From a virus: a stretch of DNA of 20,635 nt. The notes under the pieces were generated by a model. It did not search any database and was not told the DNA's origin. It saw only the letters and a program-made list of their open reading frames with translations. The stretch is taken from positions 1-20,635 of IMG/VR virus record IMGVR_UViG_3300032087_005353; one strand, written 5' to 3'. Both the position numbers and the translations under genes were made by a program. This document shows positions 1 to 6,982 of the stretch, piece after piece (within the stretch, counting starts at the first letter, position 1; each line of letters opens with the position of its first letter).

Positions 1-660
1 AAGTAAGTGGCTCGGGGGCGCTTACAACTGGTGGAGTTGTACTATCCGGATCAGGAACCGTTGGAGCAGTTATAACAGGCTCTGGCGCTTTAAGTATTCC
101 GGCAGCTGTTTTGTCGTCTACGGGCGAGCGGAGCATTACCGGGACCGGAGCCTTGCTTCTAGGTTCTACCGCGCTTTCTGGTTCTGGGTCAGTTGGTGGA
201 AATATTACAGGGTCTGGTGCGCTCACAGTACCTGCCGCAATCCTGGCCTCTACAGGCGAACGCCTTGTTACAGGGTCTGGTGCGCTACTTATACCCGCTA
301 CAGTTCTCGCTTCGACGGGCGAAAGAGGTATAACAGGCTCGGGTGCATTACTGACAGGCGCAACCGTGCTCGCTGGTTCTGGCACTGTAGGTGGTGTGAT
401 CTCGGGGTCCGGCGCATTGACTGTTGGAGCGGCTTTCTTGGCTTCGACTGGTGAACGAACGGTAACAGGTTCAGGAGCATTTACGGTAGGCGGCGCGACC
501 CTTTCCGGCTCTGGTACTGCACTTGGAAATATAACTGGTTCCGGCGCTCTGACAATTGGCAGTGTGGCTTTGGCGGCTACTGGCGAACGCGCAGTGACAG
601 GTGTCGGAGCATTACTACTTGGCTCTACGGCACTGTCTGGAACTGGGACACTTACTCCAG
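1..660 (+). repeat. Coding tandem repeats, alternating 69-bp and 63-bp units
   Basis: Units of 23 and 21 codons follow one another without gaps in the plus-strand frame. From the first complete unit the order is long, short, long, short, short, long, short, long, short. Each carries the core GSGAL or a close variant. DNA divergence between units is mostly at third positions, so the protein repeat is being maintained. Confidence 0.8.
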
Positions 661-785
661 CGGGCTTCGTCTATCGTACTATTATTATAATTGGCGACCC
701 TGAGCAACTCTCAATAACGGGCAATCCCACAACTGCCTTTACTATCATTGGCGCACCTGCCTTAAACACAATTACAGGATCATAG
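1..785 (+). CDS. Gly/Ser-rich repeat protein, probable virion (tail/fibre) protein, 5'-truncated
   Basis: The frame is open from the left edge of the window, so the true start lies outside it; the TTG at 111 is an internal codon. At least 260 residues are visible. Most are nine complete imperfect repeats of two alternating kinds: a 23-residue type (LSGSGTVGGxITGSGAL, then six residues) and a 21-residue type (LASTGERxVTGSGAL, then six residues). A non-repetitive tail of about 40 residues, rich in Ile and Thr, follows and ends at TAG 783-785. Regular Gly/Ser/Thr repeats of this kind suit a beta-solenoid or fibrous phage surface protein, but no named domain was recognised. It is on the plus strand, two bases ahead of another likely structural gene. 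The structural role is inferred from composition and position. Confidence 0.75.
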   Translation, partial: VSGSGALTTGGVVLSGSGTVGAVITGSGALSIPAAVLSSTGERSITGTGALLLGSTALSGSGSVGGNITGSGALTVPAAILASTGERLVTGSGALLIPATVLASTGERGITGSGALLTGATVLAGSGTVGGVISGSGALTVGAAFLASTGERTVTGSGAFTVGGATLSGSGTALGNITGSGALTIGSVALAATGERAVTGVGALLLGSTALSGTGTLTPAGFVYRTIIIIGDPEQLSITGNPTTAFTIIGAPALNTITGS

Positions 786-787
786 TT

Positions 788-1141
788 ATGGCTACTAAAG
801 TTGACATTATCGGGTTTCACAAAGGTGAAGCTGTTTCTATTACGCTGCTTGCCAAAGAACCGGATGGCACCGTTTTGGCTAATGCGGCGTCTACGGTAAT
901 TACTATGAGGATTGGTACTTCGGTAGGCGGTGACGCTGATTTGATCTTCTCGACTACAGAAGGCTCAATCACGCTGACGGATGGACCGACTGCTGAGTTC
1001 GCTATCTTACTCACACCGACAGGGCTGACAAACGCGATTGAAGGAAAACTGTACAAGCATAATATTTGGTCAGGGACCGGCGCGACTTCGCTCTTGCAGG
1101 CTAAGGGCGCTTTCTTACTGCAGCAGTCAATGGAAAGCTAA
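788..1141 (+). CDS. Small beta-rich phage protein, probably structural
   Basis: This 117-residue protein begins ATG GCT two bases after the stop of the repeat protein, so the two are probably co-transcribed. It has no signal peptide, membrane segment or cysteine. It reads as alternating short beta strands (VSITLLAKEPDGTVL, ITMRIGT, AEFAILLTP, YKHNIW) separated by Gly/Thr loops. That pattern is like the Ig-like or beta-sandwich accessory proteins encoded beside phage tail and baseplate genes. No specific family was recognised, so the structural role is inferred from context. Its last 15 bases overlap the end of an opposing small membrane-protein ORF (1127-1243). Confidence 0.75.
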   Translation: MATKVDIIGFHKGEAVSITLLAKEPDGTVLANAASTVITMRIGTSVGGDADLIFSTTEGSITLTDGPTAEFAILLTPTGLTNAIEGKLYKHNIWSGTGATSLLQAKGAFLLQQSMES

Positions 1142-1243
1142 AGACAAGAGGTAGGCAAATACTGCTATAAGTAAAATTATACCTATAACGAGTATCGTTC
1201 CGAGCATAGTTACTTCTTTTAATTTCTCATCATCGTCATTCAT
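1127..1243 (-). CDS. 38-residue single-pass membrane protein
   Basis: The ATG overlaps the stop of the ATPase gene as TAATG (1241-1245), a coupled arrangement seen at many junctions in this operon. The 38 residues comprise an acidic/charged N-terminus (MNDDDEKLKEVTM), then about 20 hydrophobic residues (LGTILVIGIILLIAVFAYLL) and a short tail ending AFH. That predicts one membrane helix with the charged end in the cytoplasm. The stop (TGA, 1127-1129) lies inside the 3' end of the opposing plus-strand gene, so the two transcripts overlap tail to tail. It could be a holin-like or envelope-acting phage peptide, but nothing identifies a function. The gene call rests on coupling and hydrophobicity. 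Confidence 0.6.
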   Translation of the reverse strand: MNDDDEKLKEVTMLGTILVIGIILLIAVFAYLLSLAFH

Positions 1244-2430
1244 TACTTGACTCCTTTGCCTCGCGGTTTGTACGCTGAGCCTCCGGGCGTCAACATTTTC
1301 TCAATCATCTTACTCTGTTCCATCATGTTGATAGTAGTCTCAATGTTGTGGACCGGAACACGTTCCTGAAGAAACTTGATCAGACGATGTTTCTGAACGG
1401 GTGTTTGTTCTTTCGAGTATGTGGTGAAGATGTAGTACCATGCCTCTTCCATAATCTTACCCGCGCCGCCTTGCGACATTGCCTTGAAGATATCAGGCAT
1501 CATGTGTTCGGCCTCGATCAGCCAGTTAAACCCTCGCTCGAAATCTTCCGCAGTTACTAAAAGTTCGTCGGATCGGCTCATGCTCGACACGATGCAAAGT
1601 TTGAGTAAGTGGACTGTGCGGCGAATTGTATATGATACGAGTTTTGGATGCTCGGGTTTCGGCGCTCCGTCAGTGAGATGAAAGCGGTCCATCATCTCGG
1701 CGGCATCTTCCGTGAATTTTATCTCGCCATAGACGTTTGAAATTTGCGTTAGCTGTTCCTTCAAGACATCAAGTTCGCTCTGATCGAAAGCATGTTCTGC
1801 GAAGAGGGAGCGAAGTTGACGATCGCCTGAATATATCAACATGGTACGAGATAGGAAGCCCTGATCCCACGCACCTTCTGGCAAGACGTGCATTAGGTAG
1901 GAGGGGGTACAAGCCGCGAGTAAGTTAAGCTGAGGCTTGTCAATGTCTATTTCAAGTTTGGATGTTCTGCGTCGTTCTGAGTAATGCTTACAATCCCAAA
2001 GGTCTGTCAGGGTGTTCATGAAATCGTTTTCGTAGGCTGGAAGAAGAACACCTAGCTCGTTGATGCAGAGAAGGAGAGAGTTGAAATGCTCAACCGGGTT
2101 CGTTACGTTCTGCGTTATGATACGTCGATTGGCGTCAGCAAGCTCGTCAATTAGGCTGGCTTTGGTCACAGAGGTTGCCGCGATATGGTGTTCCTCAAGG
2201 TTCTCCCATAAGTCACGGACACGCCAAGTCACCTCGGTTTTACCAACACCCGGAGGAGCTACTAGTACAACATAGAAATTTGGATACAGTTTTGAACCGA
2301 GACTAGTCACCCAGACCTTTCGTTCAAGCGCTCCCGCAATTGCGCTAATCGCCGCCCACTTACGAAACAGGGGCGGCGATGTTATATTGTCGGTGTGGGC
2401 TATAAACCCATCAATCCAATCAGGTCTCAC
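1243..2430 (-). CDS. P-loop ATPase, DUF3987-like (putative phage helicase/primase-associated)
   Basis: This 395-residue protein has a Walker A motif APPGVGKT near residue 60 (APPGVGKTEVTWRV). A hydrophobic strand ending in acidic residues follows near residue 121 (LLLCINELGVLL), a likely Walker B. A sensor-like segment NLLAACTPSYL and an Arg-containing region (GFLSRTMLIY) come next. The order resembles the DUF3987 ATPases of phages and plasmids, which usually sit with replication genes. The start is GTG, overlapping the polymerase stop as GTGA and preceded by AAAGGATT. Its position directly after the DNA polymerase suggests a helicase or loader role at the fork. The ATPase call is firm; the exact function is inferred. 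Confidence 0.75.
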   Translation of the reverse strand: MRPDWIDGFIAHTDNITSPPLFRKWAAISAIAGALERKVWVTSLGSKLYPNFYVVLVAPPGVGKTEVTWRVRDLWENLEEHHIAATSVTKASLIDELADANRRIITQNVTNPVEHFNSLLLCINELGVLLPAYENDFMNTLTDLWDCKHYSERRRTSKLEIDIDKPQLNLLAACTPSYLMHVLPEGAWDQGFLSRTMLIYSGDRQLRSLFAEHAFDQSELDVLKEQLTQISNVYGEIKFTEDAAEMMDRFHLTDGAPKPEHPKLVSYTIRRTVHLLKLCIVSSMSRSDELLVTAEDFERGFNWLIEAEHMMPDIFKAMSQGGAGKIMEEAWYYIFTTYSKEQTPVQKHRLIKFLQERVPVHNIETTINMMEQSKMIEKMLTPGGSAYKPRGKGVK

Positions 2431-4016
2431 AAATAATCCTTTAACCTTTTACGAGGGCTGGGTTTGTCGCGGGTCTCCGAGCCTTTCCAGCCTTTGAGTC
2501 CGTGCGGGTTCTGCTTGTCAGCGTATCCCCAATTCCAGCCGCCCGCCGCATCAAGTGGAACTGTGAAGTCTCGTCCGCCCTTGAGTTGCAGAGTGACTTT
2601 CATTTCTTCCATGATGCGAGGGGCCAGGTCTTCGACTTCACTGAATGGAAGCTGAAGGAGGATAGAGTCATGGACTTGGTTTAAGAGTTGGACTTGAGGA
2701 AACGCGCGCCAGACTTGAAGAAGGCCTCGGTCGATTTGTTCTCCGGTTGGAGACTGGCCGCAAAATGCGATTGCCTTGCGGTGAGTGGACGCGTCATTAC
2801 CTCGCCCAAAGAAATGCCTGCGCCGACCGAAGATAGATGTAATAACTCCAGTTTCGCGGACTTGCCGAATTGTCTCGCCGTGAAATGCTTTGATACAGGG
2901 GAATTTAGCAAAGTACCCCTTCTGAAAGTACTCCATGATTTTAATGGTAGTGTGGAGGTGTTTTGCCATTGTAGGTGGGGTGCCGTAGTAGTTTGTGCCA
3001 TGTCCGCCTTTCTTAGACAACTGTCGATAACTGTCTTGGCCGTGAGCGATGATACCGTCGCAAAACTTTTTCCACTCAGAAACGTCTTCGGGCCACTCGA
3101 GGTCCGGCCAAACCATATTGCAGACTGTGGTATGCAAGTCTTCACCTTCAGCCGCGTTGAGGTAGGTTCCGGCAAATTCAGCGCCAACGGGTCCAGTCCA
3201 CTCATCCACGCCTAACGCTTTGGCTATGTCTTCGGCAGTTGCGTCGTAGAATAGGTTCCAACATACCGCTCCAATATTCCGTCCATCGGATTGCTCAAGG
3301 TCGATGTTGAGAAGGTACATGCCTGGATCGGCAACGAAGGGGAAACGGAGCTGACGGTTGACGTTCTGCAAATTCGTTCCTGTGCCGAAATCAGACATCG
3401 AGGAACTGAGTCGCCCGGTGTTTGTCCCGGCGATGTTATAGCTGGTTCGCATCCGGTGATCATCATCGAGTTCGGTTTTGAGAAAGGTTATTTGTTTATG
3501 GAGGTCGCGCAAGACGAGGATCATCTTGGCGAGGGGTCGGGCGTGAAGGTATATTTGAAATTGCTCAAGGGCTTCGCGGTTTACAGTAGCAGTGTATTGG
3601 CCTTTCGTATTCCGTTTCTTCACCTCCTTGACGCCGAGCATACCGTAGAAAAGGTTCTTCAATTGCAAGGGCGAATTCCAATTAAGTTCGCCACCGAAAC
3701 ACGCTACCATTATTCGCTGAAACTTTGCGTCGAGGAGTCGCCGCATTTCGGAAAGCTCGATGATGGAACGCTGACGAGAACCCTCATCAATGAGTGTCCC
3801 GCGCATAGTCATTTCCATGATCGGGGCGAGTTTGGCCAAGCTGCCCGCGTAAGTTCGCTGGACGTTGGGTGGTTCCTCAGCAAGCTGCTCGATCAAGACA
3901 TTGTAGACTTCAGCCGTCACTCCCACATCAAGTCCATTGTAGACCCATGACGCCTCGTCGGCGTTCATAGTTTTCATAGATGTTTCGTTAAGATCGGCTG
4001 TGTTGAATATCTTCAT
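2427..4016 (-). CDS. Family A DNA polymerase, polymerase-domain polypeptide (split PolA)
   Basis: The 529 residues carry the family A polymerase core. TGRLSSS lies near 200, motif A is at D239 (DLEQSDGR), the O-helix at R331-K335 (RQLSKKGGHGTNYYG) and motif C at H449-D450 (QVHDSI). The N-terminus holds only the last piece of a 3'-5' exonuclease domain: Y26-NGL-D30 matches Exo III (YxxxD). Exo I and Exo II are in the gene at 4608-5633, so the enzyme is in two polypeptides. The Klenow Glu710 position is Asp (D244) and the Phe762 position aligns with His339. Both are read by eye from motif alignment. The ATG overlaps the DUF1937 stop (ATGA). Without a partner this chain should lack proofreading. 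Confidence 0.93.
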   Translation of the reverse strand: MKIFNTADLNETSMKTMNADEASWVYNGLDVGVTAEVYNVLIEQLAEEPPNVQRTYAGSLAKLAPIMEMTMRGTLIDEGSRQRSIIELSEMRRLLDAKFQRIMVACFGGELNWNSPLQLKNLFYGMLGVKEVKKRNTKGQYTATVNREALEQFQIYLHARPLAKMILVLRDLHKQITFLKTELDDDHRMRTSYNIAGTNTGRLSSSMSDFGTGTNLQNVNRQLRFPFVADPGMYLLNIDLEQSDGRNIGAVCWNLFYDATAEDIAKALGVDEWTGPVGAEFAGTYLNAAEGEDLHTTVCNMVWPDLEWPEDVSEWKKFCDGIIAHGQDSYRQLSKKGGHGTNYYGTPPTMAKHLHTTIKIMEYFQKGYFAKFPCIKAFHGETIRQVRETGVITSIFGRRRHFFGRGNDASTHRKAIAFCGQSPTGEQIDRGLLQVWRAFPQVQLLNQVHDSILLQLPFSEVEDLAPRIMEEMKVTLQLKGGRDFTVPLDAAGGWNWGYADKQNPHGLKGWKGSETRDKPSPRKRLKDYL

Positions 4017-4336
4017 GGCTTCACCATCTTTACTGGGAGGCCCAAACGAGCGGAATATCGTAATTCTATATCAACGCCTTTGCTGTCGGCTACTCCGTCA
4101 ATATCTAGTACGTGCATCTCGGTGGAGTGTTTAAGCATGTGCGTGTTGAACGCAAGCCAGGTTACGTGATCGCCCGCAATTTTTCCGCTCATAGTAAACT
4201 GATGTCCGTATGCTATTGGTGAGAATATGAGAATGCCGCGAGACTTTTGAGCGGCAGCGTAATCGCGCGCCAACTCATAGCGGTGCTGCATGACGCGCGG
4301 GTCTGGGTGCGAATACGGACTTGCTAAGTAGATCAT
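4013..4336 (-). CDS. DUF1937 family protein (nucleoside deoxyribosyltransferase-like fold)
   Basis: This 107-residue protein opens with MIYLASPYSHPDPRVMQHRYELA, the typical DUF1937 start. WLAFNTHMLKHSTEMHVL and the terminal DSKGVDIELRYSARLGLPV complete the family pattern at its usual length. DUF1937 resembles nucleoside 2-deoxyribosyltransferases in fold, and such proteins occur in many phages, but their substrate is mostly unknown. A role in nucleotide metabolism or base handling is inference. The gene overlaps both neighbours by ATGA and lies between the two halves of the DNA polymerase, so it is part of the insertion that splits it. It has no membrane segment or signal peptide. Confidence 0.85.
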   Translation of the reverse strand: MIYLASPYSHPDPRVMQHRYELARDYAAAQKSRGILIFSPIAYGHQFTMSGKIAGDHVTWLAFNTHMLKHSTEMHVLDIDGVADSKGVDIELRYSARLGLPVKMVKP

Positions 4337-4608
4337 TTGTTATCCCCAAATCTCATTTTCATTGTATTTCGGTTAGCGCAGGTTCGGCAGGTATGACCCT
4401 TCCCTGCACGTAAACTCTCGGCGCGAATTTCGGACGTGATCCCACACTCACAAACGCAGAGCCAGTAGGGCGTCTTGCGTTGGGGATGCACTGGAAGTAG
4501 TCCTTTTACCGTGCGAGTGCCGAATACGTCATCTGTGTGATCGTAGCCTACGCGACGGAGGTTACCGTCTAAATCTAATATCTTATGAGTTTTTCGCGGA
4601 TACGCCAT
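4333..4608 (-). CDS. Small zinc-finger protein, homing-endonuclease-associated type
   Basis: The 91 residues start at the ATG overlapping the exonuclease stop (TAATG, 4606-4610) and end in an ATGA overlap with the DUF1937 gene. A longer upstream extension in this frame would run inside the exonuclease gene and was rejected. The core is VFGTRTVKGLLPV followed by WLCVCECG (C51, C53, C55), then SLRAGKGHTCRTC (C74, C77), a likely zinc knuckle. This FGxxTV, WxCxCxCG, LxxG, C pattern is common at the N-terminus of phage HNH or AP2-type homing endonucleases and in free-standing relatives. No HNH nuclease motif is present. It lies exactly where the polymerase gene is split, so it may be a remnant of the mobile gene that caused the break. 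That is inference. Confidence 0.7.
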   Translation of the reverse strand: MAYPRKTHKILDLDGNLRRVGYDHTDDVFGTRTVKGLLPVHPQRKTPYWLCVCECGITSEIRAESLRAGKGHTCRTCANRNTMKMRFGDNK

Positions 4609-5633
4609 TAATCGTCTCCCTGTTTTAATGTTGAGTGGTCGGTACGCATGAATTTCCAGCTTGGCTCGTTGGTGTAGATCGAACCGAGAAACCCGAGAGA
4701 TTTTTCCATTTCCGGCTGGAGTGCGTGGTGAAGGAGCATAGTATCGCCAAGGAAGGTTGGGCATGGTATGCGAACTGTACGCCAAAGATACTGCATGTCG
4801 TAAGAGAAGTTTTGACCGACTGTTGGGAGGAGGCAAATGCGTCGGACCCAGCGCCACGCCTCAGCTTCTTCTGCATGAGTCTTCCAATAGTTTCCGTCAG
4901 CTGCGGCTCGGTGATAGAATGGAATGACCATAATGTGAGCGCCATCGGCAGTCCCAACGCCAACTTCGGTAATTGAGAGCATCTTGGTTTCGATGTCTAA
5001 TGACACATAGGGGCTGGGGACGAGGTGGGTGTAGTAGAACTCTTCAATGTCGGTCACGGAAGGCTCGAGGTAGATCAAATGTTCTGGTCGCTTGATCTCT
5101 GGGTAAGCGGACTCAGAGCGGGCTTTTGCGCAATCTGCAAGTGTTATGACTCGAAGTTCCCATTGCCGCTGAATGGAGAGCGGACCCCACGCCGGAATAA
5201 CTTTGGCTGATCCGTCGTGAGTTGGGAGAGGACTGCCCCTATATTTTTTAATTCCAGTCTTCTTGCACAACGCCCATAAGGCGAGGTTGCCGAGAGCGAT
5301 GATTACGTTAGGTTTGACTCGCTCTATCTCAGCAAAAAGCCTGTCGAGTTCTGGTTGGTAACGGCGATGAATGAATTTGCCAGGGGCAAGCGGTCTGTAG
5401 TTTGCAACGGCCTCGGACTTAGGACCACAGAAATAATCAAAGCGATTTCCATGTGGCCGCTCACTGATTGCGTTTGTAAAGTGGACCTCGCGCGGGTCGA
5501 TGCCAGCCTGACGCAGGATGCCGAACAAAATGCCGCCAGTAGGACCGTCGAACGGCTTTCCAGTCTGTGCTTCGAGTTCGCCGGGAAATTCGCCTACGAT
5601 CATTATAGGTTTGTGAGTTGTTGTGGGTAGCAT
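4608..5633 (-). CDS. UDG-like domain fused to 3'-5' exonuclease (N-terminal part of split PolA)
   Basis: This protein has 341 residues. Residues about 10-165 look like a family 4/5 uracil-DNA glycosylase: GEFPG at 14-18, GKPFDGPTGG at 25-34, LGNLAL at 114-119. The later His-Pro motif reads PAWGPLSI (147-154), lacking the usual His. Residues about 205-341 are a DnaQ-like exonuclease with Exo I D213-I-E215 and Exo II N275-FSY-D279. Exo III is missing here and sits in the downstream polymerase gene. The chain ends KQGDD, just before where an intact PolA would continue. The start is the ATG at 5633 with GGAGAAAAC upstream; a TTG at 5684 overlapping the previous stop has no such site. It probably pairs with the 529-residue chain to form a proofreading polymerase. 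Confidence 0.85.
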   Translation of the reverse strand: MLPTTTHKPIMIVGEFPGELEAQTGKPFDGPTGGILFGILRQAGIDPREVHFTNAISERPHGNRFDYFCGPKSEAVANYRPLAPGKFIHRRYQPELDRLFAEIERVKPNVIIALGNLALWALCKKTGIKKYRGSPLPTHDGSAKVIPAWGPLSIQRQWELRVITLADCAKARSESAYPEIKRPEHLIYLEPSVTDIEEFYYTHLVPSPYVSLDIETKMLSITEVGVGTADGAHIMVIPFYHRAAADGNYWKTHAEEAEAWRWVRRICLLPTVGQNFSYDMQYLWRTVRIPCPTFLGDTMLLHHALQPEMEKSLGFLGSIYTNEPSWKFMRTDHSTLKQGDD

Positions 5634-5680
5634 GTTTTCTCCAGCTCGGTATGGTTGGTTTAGTGTCTGAACGCGCCATA

Positions 5681-6982
5681 TCAACTCAAATCAAGATTAT
5701 CTTTGGCTCCCAGGGCAAATTCTGTATCCCGCTCAAGACCAAGGCTGTGGGCCGCCCCAAGGGCCTCGGCTACCTTCACTGCCATGCCGGAGCCACATGT
5801 CGGATCAAGCATCCGCGTGGACTCGTCAACAAGCATACGGAAGAAATGAGTGAGCATGACTTCGCTCTTTTCACTCATGTGGTAGTGTTTGGTAGTCGGA
5901 GCGCCAATGGCGTTTCCAACGGCCTTGACAACTTTTCGATCGCCGCGAGTGCAGAAGAAAGCTGTCTCATAGATGCGGCGCGGACCTCGGTTGGAGTCAG
6001 GCAAAATTCCAGTATTGTCGGATTTGTACCAAATGAGCGGAAAGGGACTAACGCGCCAACCGCCTCCCTCAAGCTTGGCTTTGGTTTCCGTGTAGAAGTC
6101 CATGCTGAACCAGAAGACGAGATGAGCTGAGGGTCCGGTGAAGTTATCCTGTCGCTCGATAAACTTGTCGATGAGGTTAAAATAATCTTCTGGCTTATCA
6201 TCATATCCTCCAGTATGCTTGGCCGCGCTTTGTCCTTTGGTATCTCCGGCGTTGACTCCATATGGAAAATCGCAGTGAATGAGGTTGTATGGCTCGGTTT
6301 GGACAGTCTGGGACCAAACCCCAAAATCGACGTTTTCAATGGCGGCAAAACGGGTCAAAAGGGGCGGTTTTCCGGCGATTTCATGGCCATCATCGCCGCC
6401 CGTGGGTGCCGGGTCCGGTTTGACCAAATCGGCCATTAGATCACGTTTTGCTGCAGTCTTACTCCGTTCTTGTTTCCTTTCAGCGAAGTTCGCCGCCGTG
6501 CTAAATTTAGGTGCCTCAAGGACTTCTGGCACTTCCTCATCAAGCATTTTGTTTACGAGGGTAAGTTTTGACATCTGCGCCGAGGATATACCAAGGGCCT
6601 CGGCGGTCTTGTTCTGGGACCATTCGGGTTCTTTGTCCGAGCGGATTTTGTGGAAGGTAGCTACGGCGCGAACGTGATCTTTCCAGTCGAGTTCGTCACG
6701 CTTAATGTTCTCCTCAAGCTCGATCATGTGAAGTTCCTCGGTGTCGAGGTCTTCGGCGTATTGGACTGCGATCTGATCGAAACCGAGGAGTTTGTGTGCG
6801 GTGAGGCGACGTTCACCTGCGACAAGAGTAAGGTCGCGCGTGACTACGATAGGGTTGATCAGGCCGCGTTCCCGAATGGACTGGGCTAGTTCTTCTATGT
6901 TCTTGAGGTCGCGCCGCTGACGGTTCTCGCGGTCGATAGTGATGGAGGCTGTTGGGATTAAGTCGAAGTTACCAGAAGTCAC
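5681..6982 (-). CDS. ParB-like nuclease domain fused to DNA N6-adenine/N4-cytosine methyltransferase
   Basis: The 433-residue fusion begins with a ParB/Srx-type domain: a recognition segment at 21-50 and the ParB box VAGERRLTAH at 54-63. A helix-turn-helix stretch (NKTAEALGISSAQMSKL, 124-140) follows. Residues about 215-433 form an SAM-dependent methyltransferase with motif IV D238-FPY (variant of DPPY) before motif I DPTCGSG (393-399), the beta-class order. ParB-methyltransferase fusions are known in phages, where they may protect DNA from host restriction or modify it for packaging. The target sequence cannot be read from the gene. The start is GTG overlapping the DUF6378 stop (GTGA), with GGAGGA seven to eight bases upstream. 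It is 47 bases ahead of the UDG-exonuclease gene. Confidence 0.88.
   Translation of the reverse strand: MTSGNFDLIPTASITIDRENRQRRDLKNIEELAQSIRERGLINPIVVTRDLTLVAGERRLTAHKLLGFDQIAVQYAEDLDTEELHMIELEENIKRDELDWKDHVRAVATFHKIRSDKEPEWSQNKTAEALGISSAQMSKLTLVNKMLDEEVPEVLEAPKFSTAANFAERKQERSKTAAKRDLMADLVKPDPAPTGGDDGHEIAGKPPLLTRFAAIENVDFGVWSQTVQTEPYNLIHCDFPYGVNAGDTKGQSAAKHTGGYDDKPEDYFNLIDKFIERQDNFTGPSAHLVFWFSMDFYTETKAKLEGGGWRVSPFPLIWYKSDNTGILPDSNRGPRRIYETAFFCTRGDRKVVKAVGNAIGAPTTKHYHMSEKSEVMLTHFFRMLVDESTRMLDPTCGSGMAVKVAEALGAAHSLGLERDTEFALGAKDNLDLS

Noticed and set aside
111-785. TTG at 111 as the start of the repeat protein
   Set aside because: The same frame and repeat pattern are open back to the first bases of the window, so the gene begins outside it.
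2681-3205. Second minus-strand frame of 174 codons inside the polymerase
   Set aside because: It overlaps the conserved polymerase core and shows no domain.
3291-3950. Long plus-strand frame (219 codons) over the polymerase
   Set aside because: It is antisense to clear PolA motifs and has no domain of its own; it is a shadow.
4333-4857. Extended zinc-finger frame reaching to 4857
   Set aside because: The extension runs inside the exonuclease domain; the ATG at 4608 overlaps that gene's stop and fits the operon pattern.
4608-5684. Intein splice junctions as the cause of the polymerase split
   Set aside because: Neither chain has intein motifs: no Cys or Ser block A at the junction and no HN-C end; two ordinary genes lie between the halves.
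5618-6130. Plus-strand 170-codon frame over the methyltransferase
   Set aside because: It lies opposite a gene with firm motifs and lacks recognisable protein character.
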